DNA of 64,000 bases from Neodiprion pinetum. Its lineage: Eukaryota > Arthropoda > Insecta > Hymenoptera > Diprionidae. Location of the stretch: assembly GCF_021155775.2 (NCBI RefSeq), contig NC_060237.1, positions 15,274,970 through 15,338,969 on the forward strand. Reading direction: 5' to 3'. How positions within the stretch are numbered: position 1 is the first letter of the stretch; the number at the start of each line of letters is the position of its first letter. Shown piece after piece: positions 20,150-32,608 of the stretch. A program made the position numbers and the translations under genes. The notes beneath the pieces are model-generated. The model saw nothing but the letters and a program-made list of their open reading frames with translations. It was not told the origin of the DNA and did not search any database.

Positions 20150-21207
20150 TCATATAGCTATTGGGGGGGCTGGGACAAACCCCCAAGGTACGGTGTCGGT
20201 CTGTCCAGGCATCAATTGCCGCTTGTCATCCTGCCAACTAGGAGCCAATTTTTTTTTCACGATCGTGCTTACTTCGTGTTTTTTGCTGCGTAATGAACAC
20301 TGTCGAAGAGTCAACTCTTGGTAAGCCATCAGACAGCGCTTATGATCATCAAACGTGTTGCTATTTATCGATGAATTTTCTACACCCTTGGCGCGCTTAC
20401 TCACTTTTACGCCACTGTCATATTTCTCCCCATCCTCACCCATCGTAGTAAACGTGTACAGCTTTGCTCGCAGTCCCACAAACTCTGTCATAATTTTACC
20501 ATTATTTTCATCCTTCATTAGCCCTAGTTGTTTTTTGTTTTCAAGAGGAATACCATACACATTGTCGGGCGGATAATCAGAGGTATCAAACATTGTATCT
20601 ACATCACGTTTGATGATATCGTAGATATTAGGCACATTGAATTGATAAATAAGGCTCTCTGTGTCGGTATACATCAATTTAGCTTGTTTATTCGAAAAGT
20701 TGGTTTTAATATAATTATTGTGGATATCGTAGAGAAAGATTTTTGACAGATCCAGAATTGATGCGCCGACAATAGGTTTGGCAAAGTGAACTTTGTTACA
20801 ATTCATTTCAATGATAACCATATCAGTGCCAAATATGGTGCAGCTGTAAAAGTTTGCTCGGGCAATAAGCGTTCTCGCACCACCTCTTCCCTCCCATTTT
20901 GTGACCAATTTGACATCTTCAAGATTTCGCACATTCTCCATAGTCTTGCCGAACACAGCGTTATTCATGAGTTTGTGAAAGTTTTTCTCAAATTCATTCC
21001 TGGACCGCTTACGCATGTCTGTATTGAGCGTGATGTAAGGCTCGAGCCATTGAGATTGTGCAAACTCCAAGATTCTGTGCACATTTGTTACTTTTAATCC
21101 TAAACTCAAACATTGTTTCAAATTTCTGTAGTGCAATACATACTTTGTTTTGGGGTGAAGGGTGGTCGCGAGTTTGGCATTTTTACTACCTGGCGGAGTA
21201 AAATGTT
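20150..21207 (-). pseudogene. Polinton-type DNA polymerase B, C-terminal half (inverted copy)
   Basis: Partner of 918-1,975. The minus-strand frame runs open for about 350 codons from HFTPPGSKNAKL through motif B (NNAVFGKTMENVRN) and motif C (YTDTES) to the same PWGFVPAPPIAI end. It lacks the internal TAA present in the left copy. The exonuclease and motif A are absent because the arm ends at 21,207; the residues upstream of HFTPP are unrelated sequence. Substitutions relative to the left copy are mostly single residues. Confidence 0.85.
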
Positions 21208-21652
21208 GTAAAAATGTAAAAACCACTGTGCGCTGCTGCAACTGCTTGATCTTCGTCACCTAAGATTGCAGGAGTGCGATCGTATATTGGATCCGTATTT
21301 TCGCACCAACGGTTGTTCCTCGCTGCATAGAAATATCGCGCAGAACTTGGATATTTGCAATTTCAATATCAGCCTAATGATTGATGACAGCGTCATTGTC
21401 TTCTCCGGGTGGTTGCTCTCTCAGCAAATTGTACGTCCCCTCCATTTGCTCTGCAAGTCCCATATACGCTTCGACAGTCATGACTTTAATGGTTATAGGT
21501 AACAATTGTATGTCAGAGAAATGAAAATTACAGGCTTTTGACTTGCACGTATCGTGTAAGACTGATGAGTCTGCATCGGATGCGTTGAGCTTATATATAG
21601 GCCGATGAATCGCAAGAATTTGGGAACGGTGCGCACTGCGTTCTGCGCACAT
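21208..21652 (-). pseudogene. Polymerase-associated N-terminal region remnant
   Basis: The minus strand reads MTVEAYMGLAEQMEGTYNL, a stop near 21,374, then EIANIQVLRDISMQRGTTVG. The latter resembles the start of the polB N-terminal fragment at 38,730 (MQFFRDVSMRPRTNMGE). I therefore read it as the region just upstream of, or at the start of, a Polinton polymerase. It is joined directly to the polymerase C-terminal half, so the middle of the gene is deleted. Function unknown. Confidence 0.45.
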
Positions 21653-22026
21653 CGGACGGAAAAATGGCGTCAGAGACTACTGGGCTCAGCCTTTACCCAT
21701 CCCCCATCCCCAAAATTTTTGGGTTTTATTGCTCGTTTGAAGTGACCCGCTTCCGCAGCTTTTTGCAGGAACAGGTTTTCATCCTCTTTCCCTCCTCCTC
21801 CCCGCGAACCCACCGCCGCCTACGATAGATGCCCACCGAAGTATAAAAATCTGCGCAAATGCTGTGAGTAGAGTAGCAATGTATAGTTTCCCAAGCATGT
21901 CATGGAAATCCGTCAACAAAAAGCAGGGAGTGGGCGGTGCAGGTATAAAAAATCGGGGCCCAGAGCCCTGGCCCCGAATACTTACGTTTATGACGTTCGG
22001 CGGAAAACAAGTCTCGACAGGAATTA
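21653..22026. other. No gene recognised
   Basis: Mixed-composition sequence with several C-rich stretches and a TATAAAAA at about 21,842. No ORF worth calling and no repeat recognised. Confidence 0.4.
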
Positions 22027-22058
22027 TTGCGTGTGTGTGTGTGTGTGTATGTGTGTGT
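22027..22058 (+). repeat. (GT)n microsatellite
   Basis: About 15 GT units with one TA interruption. Confidence 0.9.
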
Positions 22059-22106
22059 CAAATCCTATGAAAATAGCCATCTTGCGTCAAACCGCGAAAA
22101 TGATCA

Positions 22107-22296
22107 ACGGTCGGGGGGTGGGGGGGGTATAGTGCTGTGGATTCAGGGGGGGGGGGAAGCGCCGCGGATTGGGCGGGGGGGCTAGGGGGGCAGCTAGGGG
22201 AAACTGGGGAAGGTACCGACGACGTTGAGGTGGGGGGGCTAGAAGGGAGCTGAGGGGGGGGCTAGAAGGGAGCTAAGGGGGGGCTAGGGGGGAGCG
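22107..22296 (+). repeat. G-rich minisatellite-like tract
   Basis: Many runs of five to ten G. From about 22,226 it becomes a tandem of a roughly 22-base unit (GGGGGGGCTAGAAGGGAGCT plus A/G residues), about three copies. The strand is strongly G-biased and could form G-quadruplexes. Confidence 0.8.
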
Positions 22297-22305
22297 CCGC
22301 CATCT

Positions 22306-22743
22306 TTGATTCAGAAACGGCGTATATACACTACTGTCGTCACGCGAAAATCAGTGGAAAATAGTGAATATTTACACAAAAGTGCTGAAGAATTTTTGAA
22401 AAGAGTTGAAGCTTATATTTTTGAATATGGATTACAAAATATGTATAATTCTGATCAGAGTCGTTTTCAAATAGAGATTCATTCTGGACGAACGTTAATG
22501 GAAGGAGGAACTAAACAAGTGTCGGGCACAGTACAATCAGTAACTTCAACAACGCAGAGTTATACTATACAGCCTACAATTTCAGCGGACCGAAAATTAT
22601 TATCTCCTTTATTTATTGTTTTCAAACAACCATCCGCAACGTTCGGACCTATATTTGAACAACCTTTAATCAGACCGCCAAATTTTTTCATCACAGCTTC
22701 TGTTTCGGATCGGAACTATCAATTCAACTTATATTCAATTTAA
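22306..22743 (+). pseudogene. pogo-like (IS630-Tc1-mariner) transposase fragment
   Basis: The 145-codon frame contains YNSDQSRFQIEIHSGRTL and TTQSYTIQPTISADRKLLSP. These resemble the start of the DDE domain in pogo/Tigger-type transposases, where Asp in N-x-D is the first catalytic residue (family knowledge). No N-terminal HTH region or later catalytic residues are present; the frame ends where the homology seems to continue. It begins right after the G-rich tract, so it is truncated at both ends. Confidence 0.6.
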
Positions 22744-23949
22744 ACAGCGAAACATTTGGCTCGGTAGAAACACCGTCATTTCGGCGGTTATTCTTTTCGG
22801 CTTCCCCCTCTTAGTCCAGTATGACCGGCTCCTTAACGACTCGGCAATACTAGAACAGTCCTTACGAGAAAACCAAACAAGGCTGTCACGCACTTCGGTT
22901 TTTTTTTTCAAACGGTTATTAGCGGCTTTCCTCAGGATACATCCTCGTAATAATTCACGGTTTTTTTATACATGATTAATTTGTTCGGGTACTTCCGTTC
23001 TGTGTTTTCTTCTTGTACTAATCTATTCTCTGTGCGGAAAAAGAGGGAAACGATCAGGGAAATCTCAATCATCGGTTCGGTACTCGTGCCATTTTCTCTC
23101 CCGATTGTGAGAAACACCCGACAGACCAAGTCCCTTCGAAAAGAAACCTACGTTTGCTCATACTCCTCATGGCTATTCGCAACATTCGGTCCTTCGAGCC
23201 GGATTTTTTGTCCGAGAAAACGTGAGAAAACTTGGAGAATTGTGGTGTGCCTCGTGGCGAGAATTCGGGCTTCTCTCGGGTAATATAACGGACAGTGAGA
23301 ATCGACAGAAAAAGGTGCGTCCTCGAACATTGAACATTATTTATCGGGTATAGACTCTCGGTCTTTGTGTCGCTCGGAGACGACACTTGATAAGATCAAC
23401 CGTGTTTACGAAGAGTGCGCGCACGCTGAACGAGCTATACAAACTCGCCGGCACACGTGCTGTCAGCATTCCTCAAGCGAATCGGACTCTCTCTCTCTTA
23501 CTCTTGAGGATCACGGTCGATAACGCGGTCAGTCTCTCCATCGGTCGGTATCCAGGGAGTCGGTCGGTAAGTCGCAAGAGCCATTATCATCGGAACGGGT
23601 TCAAACCTTTTCACCTTCGAGTCAGTGAGTGCCGCGAACGATCAAAACAAAACGTTGTTGTGACAGATGAATTTTGCGATCGGTTTCGAGTGAGTTTACT
23701 GTACCACGAGTTACCTTTCTCTCTCGTATTCGTTCAATCCATACTCGGCAAGGGATCGGACATTCCTCGAGCTTCGAATTTCGAATTTTTCGAAGAAACG
23801 CGGATTTCCACGCGTTTGAACGGACAATCCTCTCGCGAGTGCACTGACTATCGGTTTTTCGTACAATCGGAAGTGTAGAGTTCGGTCTCTCATTCCAATC
23901 CTTGGTTCGGTTTAATTTTGGTTGAAATTCGGTTCAATTTAATCGGAAA
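22744..23949. other. Probable 5' leader/LTR of a BEL/Pao element, boundaries not found
   Basis: 1.2 kb without a coding gene directly upstream of a BEL/Pao gag start. By position it should hold the LTR and leader. I found neither a convincing TG...CA LTR pair nor a primer site. Long frames on either strand (for example 23,387-23,878) do not resemble proteins. Confidence 0.4.
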
Positions 23950-25140
23950 ATGGCGGACGGTACGAAACCCAAGGCGGGCGGAGAGTCCTCGGGGGCGGAC
24001 TGTGAGGACGATCCCGCAGCCCTTACTCCGGCCATAACACTGAGCGAATGCCCGACTGCCCATCCGGAGGGGACGGAAAAAACAGTCCCGCCGACTATGG
24101 ACAAGGACAAACTCAGGGTTCCTTCGGTTAAGAAAACGGTAGAGCGCTTGGGCTCCCCTCCTCGGTCGGCTTTCCCGAAGGAAGATCCACGGTCGATATC
24201 GAGTATGTTGCAGTTTCGCGTCATCACGCAAAACGGACGGGTTCAAGCGATGGAACGTGTGCTCAACGACGCGAAAGCATATTCCGAGCAACCAATCGAC
24301 TCGATTACTCTCAGCAACGTTGAGACGAGCCTCAGCCTTATCGAGGATCAGTGGAAATCCTTTCGTGTTACCCACGAAAAGATAACGGAGAACTGTACGC
24401 TGGAATTTCTCTCTTCGCCTTACGTCGTGTACGACACCTACGACTCGGCGTCGGACATCTGCTCAAATACGAAGAAACTCCTTTCGGAATTGAAGGCCAG
24501 GGTGAACCGGAACTCGGTACCTGATAACCTCACATCTCAAGGCTCCCTTCCTCGAATTCCTCTTCCAACCTTCTCCGGAAAATATTCGGAATGGAAATCA
24601 TATTCTGATCTTTTCCTCAGTTTGGTTGGCAACCGCGAGGACATCAGCAAGGTAGAGAATCTTGTCCGTCTCAAGAGCGCGCTCAAGGATGAGGCTGCGA
24701 GTCTTCTGTCCAACGTATCGGTGGCTGAGGACAATTACGCTCCAGCCTGGCGGACATTGATCGAGCGGTATGAGAATCGCAGACTTCTGGCGAGTTCTCA
24801 TCTAAATAAACTACTCGGGCTCACATCTCTGCCTCGGCAATCGGCTCAAGGACTCCTTGCGCTCGTATCGATGACCAAGGAAGTGCTCGATGCGCTCAAG
24901 GCGCTAGGACTCCCAGTTGAGCACTGGGATTGTATCGTCGTCCACGTACTCACGCGAATTCTCGACTCTAATACAAGAGAAGCGTGGAAAGTACGACTCG
25001 GATCAAGGCTCGAGGTTCCTTCACTTACGGAATTTCTCATAGATGAACTTGGAACTTGTTTTTGTTTAAAGGGTGTGGCCACGGTGAAGGAAGTAGAATC
25101 ATCTGCATATCCAACAATTTTGTATTATATGAAAACGTAA
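23950..25140 (+). pseudogene. BEL/Pao Gag (DUF1759 region), truncated
   Basis: The frame starts MADGTKPKAGGESS at 23,950. An N-terminal acidic and proline-rich stretch is followed from residue about 195 by LPRIPLPTFSGKYSEWKSYS and IENLVRLKSAL-like sequence (VENLVRLKSALKDEAASLLS), the DUF1759 signature of BEL/Pao Gag. Similarity stops near LIDELGT (about 25,050), and the remaining 30 codons are unrelated. Zinc knuckles, protease, RT, RNase H and integrase are all missing. 5' fragment of an LTR element. Confidence 0.8.
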
Positions 25141-26600
25141 TTTATTTACAAAACTATTTACAGGTATATTTACTGTATGATTCAAAGAAACAAGAAAAAA
25201 TTTCTTTATTCATTTTTTCAATGCAAAATGGCTAATAATCACTACTTGTTTTTTGTTTATCTTTTTCCCAGCCCTTACCCCTCAAATATATGTGCCATAG
25301 AATTAATTCAAGTAGAGATATGACTTGTTTACATATGACACACATCGAATTTTCGAGTAGTCGATAGTCTGCTTGAAATGAAAAATATTCACGTTTCTTG
25401 AAAACAAATGATAAAACAGTAAAATTATAAAAGAGCGATGCCAGAATGAATGCAAGCCTCAAACAATGTTATTCAATGATTCATGCCTAAATGCTAGACA
25501 TAATCCGCAATATTGGGAAAAAAGTTGATAAGAATTCAGTTTTTGGGAAAAATTCGAAAGCACGTATTCTGTATTCTTGCATGCTCTTCACAGTGCTGTT
25601 GGATTCATTGAGCTCTGATGAACATCTTGTTTCTAATGTAAAAAATGAACTTTGTATATACAAGTAAACCCCTAAAATTGTAGAGTTCTTGAGAATATTC
25701 GAAGTGTGTTTTTCATCACTTTTGACAAGGTATTTATTACTGTCATTATTAGTTATCGAAATCCCCTCCTTGCATGAAAACAGAAAAATCATCTTGGGAG
25801 GTGGTCAACTTTGGAGGGGTGTTTCACCCCTTTCAAATGAGTTTGGGCCGATAAAAAAAACACGTATGTCATCGATTTTGACCCTCTATAACATACCAGA
25901 GTTTCATCAAAATCGGAGGGGGACACCTGAAAACGTTTTCTTGTTAGCTTCAACCACAATACGATATATATTATGAGAAATAATATAAACAAAATAATAT
26001 GAATAATGTGAATCACATCAAATTACAATATGGTACGATGTAGCTTATTTGATCAACATCATAGACATAAAATATGAAAAACCATTGGTTAGTTAACTTT
26101 TTTCTGAAATATCTATCTTGATTATGAGAATTTATAAATGATTTCCGAAACATGACACCTTTCAAGCTTATTTAAAAAATAAACTCACACAGGTGTCACA
26201 TTATAATCAATGTTTCACCTGAAGACGTAATTACATAGCAAATGACTATACTGCTATGTAAGTGTGATACGATATGTATTGGAGATATTATTTCTCAAGA
26301 TCTTGATCGATTTATCCTTAACCAAAGTATGATATGTAATACGTATATTATAAGAGATAATAGGAGTCAAAAAATATGGATAAAGTGAATTACATAAAAT
26401 TATAACAGGGTAATACCTTGCTTGGTCAACATTATAGAGTCAAATATCAAACACCAATCCTTAGTTAATGTTTTCTTGAAATATTTGTCTCAATTAAGGA
26501 ATCTTTTTTGAGATTGTATATACTTCTTCCCTATCACAAAGTTAGCATCAACTTGAGATACTTTTTTCATATAGCTATAACAATAATATTGCATCATAGT
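25141..26600. other. AT-rich intergenic, no gene recognised
   Basis: AT-rich with no coding signature. A segment at about 25,790-25,950 (GGTGTTTCACCCC and ATCAAAATCGGAGGGGG) has the look of a dispersed non-autonomous repeat, but I see only one copy here. It is also where the 3' end of the tnp2/DUF4806 transposon should lie; I found no terminal repeat. Confidence 0.35.
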
Positions 26601-27528
26601 ATCAACTATAATTACGAATAATTATCTGACAAGTATCGTTTCTGCTTATCAAAGCTAATAAAAATTGAGAAATAATAAGGGGGACCGCATGGACCGATAT
26701 CAGGACGGTGGTAACTTCAGATTCAGTAGCATCTTGTGATACACGATTCTTTCTCACAACCACTGGAATAATTAAAAAAATGAAAAAATCGAAGGAATTA
26801 CCAAGTAGTGCAAACAAGGTATTTGCAATAAAATATCTTATTTGCTCACAAACTATTAGCTTATGAATGTAGGTCATATTTGAAAAGTTCAGTTTGTTAT
26901 GTTGTCCTGACCAATTGCAAGTTGAAGCGAGATGATGTGAAAGAAATCTTGACATTACTATCCTAGTGGTATCGGCATAGTCCTTCCCACCAACATACTG
27001 TAGAGTGAAAACCTGAGAGCAAAAAATGTTTGTTTGAATAAAACATGTTGAAATCAATATAAAAATAACCTGTAACGCAGCAGAATAATTCTTATTGAAG
27101 TTTTTCCTCAAACGTATGGTATAGATGCTTGTTTGCAATGACACTTTGCTAAGGGTAAGCTGCGCATAATATACACACCGCGTTAGCTAGTTTTGCCTCA
27201 TCCCCTAAGAGTTGGTTCATCGTATTTACATCTTCTATAGTCCTTGCTGCTTGCCACGAAGTGCCAGGAAGATAATTATTATAGCCTTCTTCATTACTGA
27301 TCAGACCAAAAGATCTCACATCACAAGACAATTTTTTGATCGATTTCAATATCTTTTCTAACAGAGCTGCAGAAAGAAAAAATACAAATGCTTTATGGAT
27401 ATGATATAAAGATTACAATGTTTCTAATACTGAGGTATCATATCGACCTCCATTTTTGACACATCCAGTGCATTCTATCGTTGCTAGTATGGTCAATAGA
27501 TCATCAAGACCTTCCAATCCCAAATCTC

Positions 27529-27543
27529 CACTTTGGTTGAATG
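27529..27543 (+). repeat. Target site duplication of the purine-rich LINE (left)
   Basis: CACTTTGGTTGAATG, 15 bp, identical to 32,609-32,623. Confidence 0.9.
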
Positions 27544-27865
27544 CAGGTGTGAGAAAGAGTGTAAGTGCAAAGGCGAGAATTTAGCAGGATAGCAAAGGTG
27601 AGGGGGAAAGGAAATAGGACAAAGAAGGAGCGGGGAAGACCAGGACGTGCGAACGGGTGAAGGGAATAGGGAGGCAGGAGTAGAAAGAAAGGACAGGTGA
27701 AAAAAGGGGGAGAGTTTTGAGGTTGGTCAGAGAGAGCCGGCGGACAGCAACGGGAAGGATAACACAAAAATAGGCGGTGACAGCTAGGAAGTAGGACGGG
27801 GGATGGAGCAGAGACAGATAGGCGGCAGGTGGATAAGGTAGGGAGCGGTGGCGGAGAGAAAGAGT

Positions 27866-28447
27866 ATGAGCAACGCGGGTGGCCAAAAAGAAGGGGCGAA
27901 CAGAGTAGAGGAGGAGAAAAAGAAAGGTAGGCCGGATGCAGTAGCATCGTTAGGGAGGGATAGGAGTCATATCCTGGGATCGGCGACGACGATGCTAGAT
28001 TTATGGAAGAGAAAGCGGGAGAAGGATGCAGATGAGATACAGGAAAGAGAAAGAGTATTTGGGAAAAGCAGGTAAGTTCACCGGTCGCCGGATGGCAAGA
28101 CAGGTGAGGAAGGGAAGGCAGAGGGAGGAAGTATACAGGATATACTAAGGCTGATTAGGGAAGAGTTGAAGATAGGTCTAGAGGAGGTCAAAGGGCAGGT
28201 AAGGGGGATCAGGAAAAAAATGGAAAAGATAAAAGGGGAAATGACTAGAAGGGAAGAGCAGTGGGAAGTAGAGAGGGGGGAGATGAAGGAAACAATAAGG
28301 GACCTAAGTAAAAGATTAGAAGAGGTAAAAGAGCGGAGAGGAGGGGAGATGGAAAGGGTGAAGGGGAGGCTGGCAGAATTAGAAAAAAAGAGTGCAGAAG
28401 ACGCGGGGAGAGGCAGGGACAAGGGAATGCGGAAGTGGCGCAGGTAA
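27866..28447 (+). pseudogene. LINE ORF1: coiled-coil protein, disrupted
   Basis: Starts MSNAGGQKEGANRVEEEKKK at the ATG at 27,866. After a stop at 28,075 it continues in another frame as a strongly charged heptad-rich segment (KIGLEEVKGQVRGIRKKMEK, REEQWEVERGEMKETIRDL, KGRLAELEKK) to 28,447. The coiled coil suggests a trimerising RNA-binding ORF1, as in other LINEs (inference). No zinc knuckle is visible. Confidence 0.6.
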
Positions 28448-29107
28448 CAATAGATAGCTTAAAACAGATAGAGTGGGCCATAGAGAGGAAAGAAAGGGAA
28501 AAAAAAGGGGAAATATAGTATTGAGAGGAGCGCGAATAGAGAAAAGAAGGGAAAAGGAAGGGTTGAAAAAGATTATGCAGGTGTTAAGGGTGGAAGTCGA
28601 GGTAAAGGATATGTGGGAGGTAAGCGCAAAAAAGGGGGGAGAAAAGAGGATATGGATAGCAAGGCTAGGGAATAGGGAGCAAAAGAGGTAGGTAATGGGA
28701 AGAAAAAGCCTTTTCAACGGGAGGGAGGGAAGAATGGAGGAGGTTCTCACCTGGGCAGAGAGGAGAATGAAATGTAAGTTGAGGGAGATAGCAACTATCG
28801 AGGAGGGAAGGGGAAACAGAGTAAGAGTGGGGTATGCAAAGATTTGGATAGAAGGGAAAATGTGGAACCGGGATGAGATAGGAGAGGTGCGCAGGGACGG
28901 TGCAGGGAGAGAGAGGGAAGGGGAAAAGTAGGGGAAGGCGGTAGGGAAAGGACAGCAAGCGAGAAAAGACAAGAGGGAGGTATAGAAGCACAGGCTGGGG
29001 TACGTAAGGAAAGGCAGTCGGGGAATGGGCAGTGAGGAGGGACAGAGGCAGGGGGGTGGGAAAGAAAGAGGAGAGAGAGGGGAGTAGGCGGGACCGAAAG
29101 GGAGGGG

Positions 29108-32100
29108 TGGAAAGTAGTTTTCTGGAATGTGGCGGGGCTTGCGAGAAAGGATAAAGATTTCGGGAGGGGTCTAAGGGAGTGGGATGTAATATTTTTAATG
29201 GAGACATGGATAGAAAAGAAGGGGTGGAAAAGAATTAGGAACAAGTTGCCAGCAGGGTATAAATGGGAAGTGCAGTATGCGGTGAGAAGAAATAGGAAGG
29301 GAAGAGCAATCGGCGGAACGCTGTCAGGGGTAGGAAAGGAGATAGTAAGTGGGGAGGAAGGGAGGGAAGAGGTAAAAGAGGGGATCATAATATGGAAAAT
29401 AAGTGTAGGGGGGAAAAAATGGATAGTAATAGGAATATACGTAAATGGGGATCTGAAAGAAAAGATAGGGGAATTGAAGGAGCGGGCAGAAGAGGTAGAG
29501 CGAGGAACAAGAGTGCTAGTGAGGGGTGATTTTAATGCCAGGACAGGGCAGGGGGGGGGAGGATGTTGGGGGGAAGGCGAAGAGGAGAATAGGAGTAGGA
29601 AATCAAAGGACAGGAAAATGAACTCGGAAGGTAAGCAGCTGGTGCAATTTTTGGAAGAGACAGGATGGGCAATAATGAATGGGAACATAGAGGGTAATGA
29701 GAAGGGAGAATTTACGTATGTAGGAGGGGCGGGGGTGACGGTGATAGACTACGCTATAGGTGACAGCAAGGTAAGGGATAGGGTCAAAAGGATAGAGATT
29801 GGGGATCGGGTTGACTCGGACCATCACCCGGTAATAGTGTGGATGAGGGGGGCAGTGACTAGGACGAGAAAGAGAAAAAGAGTAGGGGGAGCTTGTAAAG
29901 GAGACTGGACAGAGGAGGGTAGGAGGAGGTTTAGAACAGAGGTCAAATGGTAGGGGGTGGGAGAAGCGGATGTAGGCAAAAAGATGGAGAAAAGAATAAG
30001 GGAGTTTAGACGAGCTTTAGATATAGGAGGGAGGGGGAATGGAGTGAAAAAGGGTTGGTTGGATGAGGAATGTAGGCGAAAAAAAGCAGAAGTTAGGCAG
30101 AGTTTAAGGAACTGGAGAAAGGGGGAGAGGGAAGGGAAAGCGTATAGAAAGGAAAGAAGGGAATAATAGGGAAAGGGATAATAGGCTATGCGAGGAGAGG
30201 AAAAAGAAAGAAAATGCGGGATTCAAAGAAGAATCAGCGGAAGCAAGGACAAAAAGCAGAGTATGGGAGATAGTTGACAGGGAAAGAAAGAAGTGGAAGA
30301 GGGTGAATGAGGTAATAGGCGATCAGGAGTGGAGGGAGTATTTCATGGGATTATTAGGCGGAGTGGAAAGCAAGGTAACAGAGGGCCGCGGGACGGCAAA
30401 TAGGAAGGGGGACGGGGAAGGGGAGCTGCAGAGAAAAGACATTAAAAAGGTGATAGGAAAGCTGAAGGATGGAAAGGCACCAGGGGGGGATAGAATAGTT
30501 AGCGAGGTATGGAGGTATGGGAGGGAAGAGATGGAGTAGTGGATATGGAAAACATGTCACAGAGTTTAGGTGGGGGAGAGCTGGCCGGAGGATTGGAGAG
30601 AGGGATTGATAGCATCGGTAGTAAAGAAGGGGGAGGGGAAAAGGGCAGAAGAGTATAGGGGGGTGACGCTGATGCCAACTCTGTATAAGGTGTATGCGAT
30701 GGCATTAGCGGAAAGGTTAGAAAGAGAGGTAGAGGAGCAGGGCATGATACCGCAAAATCAAACTCGCTTCACGAAAGGAATGTGTACAATTGACAACGTT
30801 TATGTGCTTAACTATTTAATCCATACACAGGTGGGAAGGAATAAGGGAGAGATGGTGGCGTTCTTTGCGGACTTAAAAGCGGCGTTCTATTCGGTGGACA
30901 GGAAGGTGCTGTGGGAGACTATGGAAAGGTGAGGGGTGAGGGAAGGGCTAAGGGTAAGGATAGAGGAAATTGACAAGGAAACAAAGAGTCAGGTGAGGAG
31001 CGAGGGAAAGGTAGGAGAGGCGTTCTGGACGGCGAGGGGGGTTAGGCAGGGATGTCCGCTCAGTCCGCATGTATTCAACCTGCTGCTGGCGGATTAAGAA
31101 GAGGAAATGGGGAGAGGGAGAAGGGTTAGGGGGTCGAGTTGGCCGGCGGCAGGATATGTACGTCTGCGTATGCTGATGACATAGTGCTACTAGCGGAACG
31201 TAAAGAGGAGATAGAGGTAATGATTAGGAAGTTAGAAAGGTATATGGACAGGAAAAGGCTGACGGTAAATGTGGGGAAATCAAGGATTATGAGATTTAGG
31301 AAAGGAGGTGGCAGAAGGAAAAAAATGGATTGGAGATGGAAAGGGAAAAAGATAGAGGAGGTTAAAGAGTTCAGCTATCTAGGGTATAGAGTAAAGTGCA
31401 ATGGGGGACAGAAAGCACACGTTAAGGAGAGAGTACGGAAGGCAGGGGTAGTAATGAGGTAGGTATGGGGAATAGGAAAAAGAAGGTTTGGGTGGGATTG
31501 GGAAAAAAGGATTTGGTTATTTGACAGGCTAGTATGGACGGTAATAGAGTATGCATCGGAGATATGGGGGTGGAGGGAGTGGAGGGCGGTCGAGGCGGTA
31601 CAGGACAGATTTTTGAGATGCACATTAGGAGTGGATGGGCGAACACCGGGATATTCAGTAAGGGAGGAACTACAGAGGGAGAAGCTAAGGATTAGGGCAG
31701 GGAGAAGGGCATGAAATTTTGAAAGAAAGCTGGAAAGAGGGGAGGGTAGCGAGCTAGCTAGGAAATGCTGGGAAGATATAAGGGAAAAGGTAGAAGTTTG
31801 GAGGCAGGGATCGAGATGGGAAAGAGAAAGGGAAAGTTTCTTTGCGGAAAGGAGAGCAGAGAGTAGAGAGGTAGTCGCGAAAAGGGAGAGGGGAGAGGTG
31901 GATCTTAGGGAAATAGAGGAGCGAGAGAGGGAAGAACAGAGAAAAGAGAGGCGGGAGAAAATAAGGGAATCGAGGTACAACAGATGGTGCAGGCTAGTGA
32001 AAGGAGAAGGGATACCAGGGTATCTGGGAAAGGGATGGGGGGAAAGCAGGTGGACAAGGGTAGCAAGATTCAGATTAGGAAGCGAGATGAAGGAGGCAAG

Positions 32101-32341
32101 GTAGTGGGAAGAAGAGGAAAAGAGAAGGTGTCGGGTGTGCGGGGGGGAGGAGGAAACATGGAAGCACGTATGGGAAAGGTGCTTGGGCTGGAATAGAAGG
32201 GGGGAAAGCTGGCAGGAGGGGGTGAGGGAGATCTTAGGTGAGGAGGGGGTGGGAGAAGTCTGGATGAGAGAACTGGAAAGGATCAGGGATGTACAAGAGA
32301 ATAAAAGAATGAGAGATGAATGGGAAATGGAAGTCGATTAG
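29108..32341 (+). pseudogene. LINE ORF2: endonuclease-reverse transcriptase, multiply broken
   Basis: The endonuclease is open 29,129-29,953: WDVIFLMETWIEKKGW, VRGDFNARTG and SDHHPVIVW are the Glu, GDFNA and SDH boxes. The RT follows in pieces: KLKDGKAPGGDRIVSEVW near 30,460; FADLKAAFYSVDRKVLW near 30,865 (motif A Asp); VRQGCPLSPHVFNLLLAD near 31,045; and the catalytic YADD at about 31,163 (SAYADDIVLLAE). A C-terminal CCHC-like motif is at about 32,130 (CRVCGGEEETWKHVWERC). Stops at about 29,951, 30,166, 30,538, 30,930, 31,096 and 31,460 show long decay. Confidence 0.8.
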
Positions 32342-32608
32342 GATAAGGACGAATAGGGAATAGAATAAGGTAAAATAGGACAAATTTAAGTAAAGATAAA
32401 GATGAAGAATAAGAAAAGGATAAGAGGGAAAGTAAGGGAATGGCACGGCAACGGCACAGGGCATAGGCAATTAGAAAATAAGGAAGGATAAGGTTGGAAG
32501 TAAGAATAGGATAAGAATAGGTTAAGAAAACATGTGAAAATATGGTAACGGGAGAGGAAAATGGAAGTCTTTGTAACCCCAAGGGAAACAATAAATATTA
32601 CATACATA

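Larger units (their letters stand above)
16123..21207 (-). repeat. Right arm of the ~5-kb inverted duplication
   Basis: Reverse-complement partner of 918-5,925. It contains the LINE copy 3 body, the (AAT)n tract, the short tandem array and the polymerase C-terminal half. The microsatellite is longer here than on the left. Confidence 0.8.
27544..32608 (+). mobile_element. Purine-rich non-LTR retrotransposon, full-length insertion (5,065 bp)
   Basis: Bounded by perfect 15-bp duplications. It ends with CAATAAATATTACATACATA, a poly-A signal and short simple tail. The plus strand is overwhelmingly A and G throughout. It carries ORF1 (coiled coil) and ORF2 (endonuclease-RT with C-terminal CCHC), both broken by stops. 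It has an AP-type endonuclease and RT, but I cannot fix the clade between Jockey, I and R1 groups. Long minus-strand frames over it are open only because the strand is pyrimidine-rich. Confidence 0.85.

Noticed and set aside
21838..21848. TATAAAAA as a promoter
   Set aside because: No plausible gene starts downstream; AT-rich words of this kind are frequent in the window.
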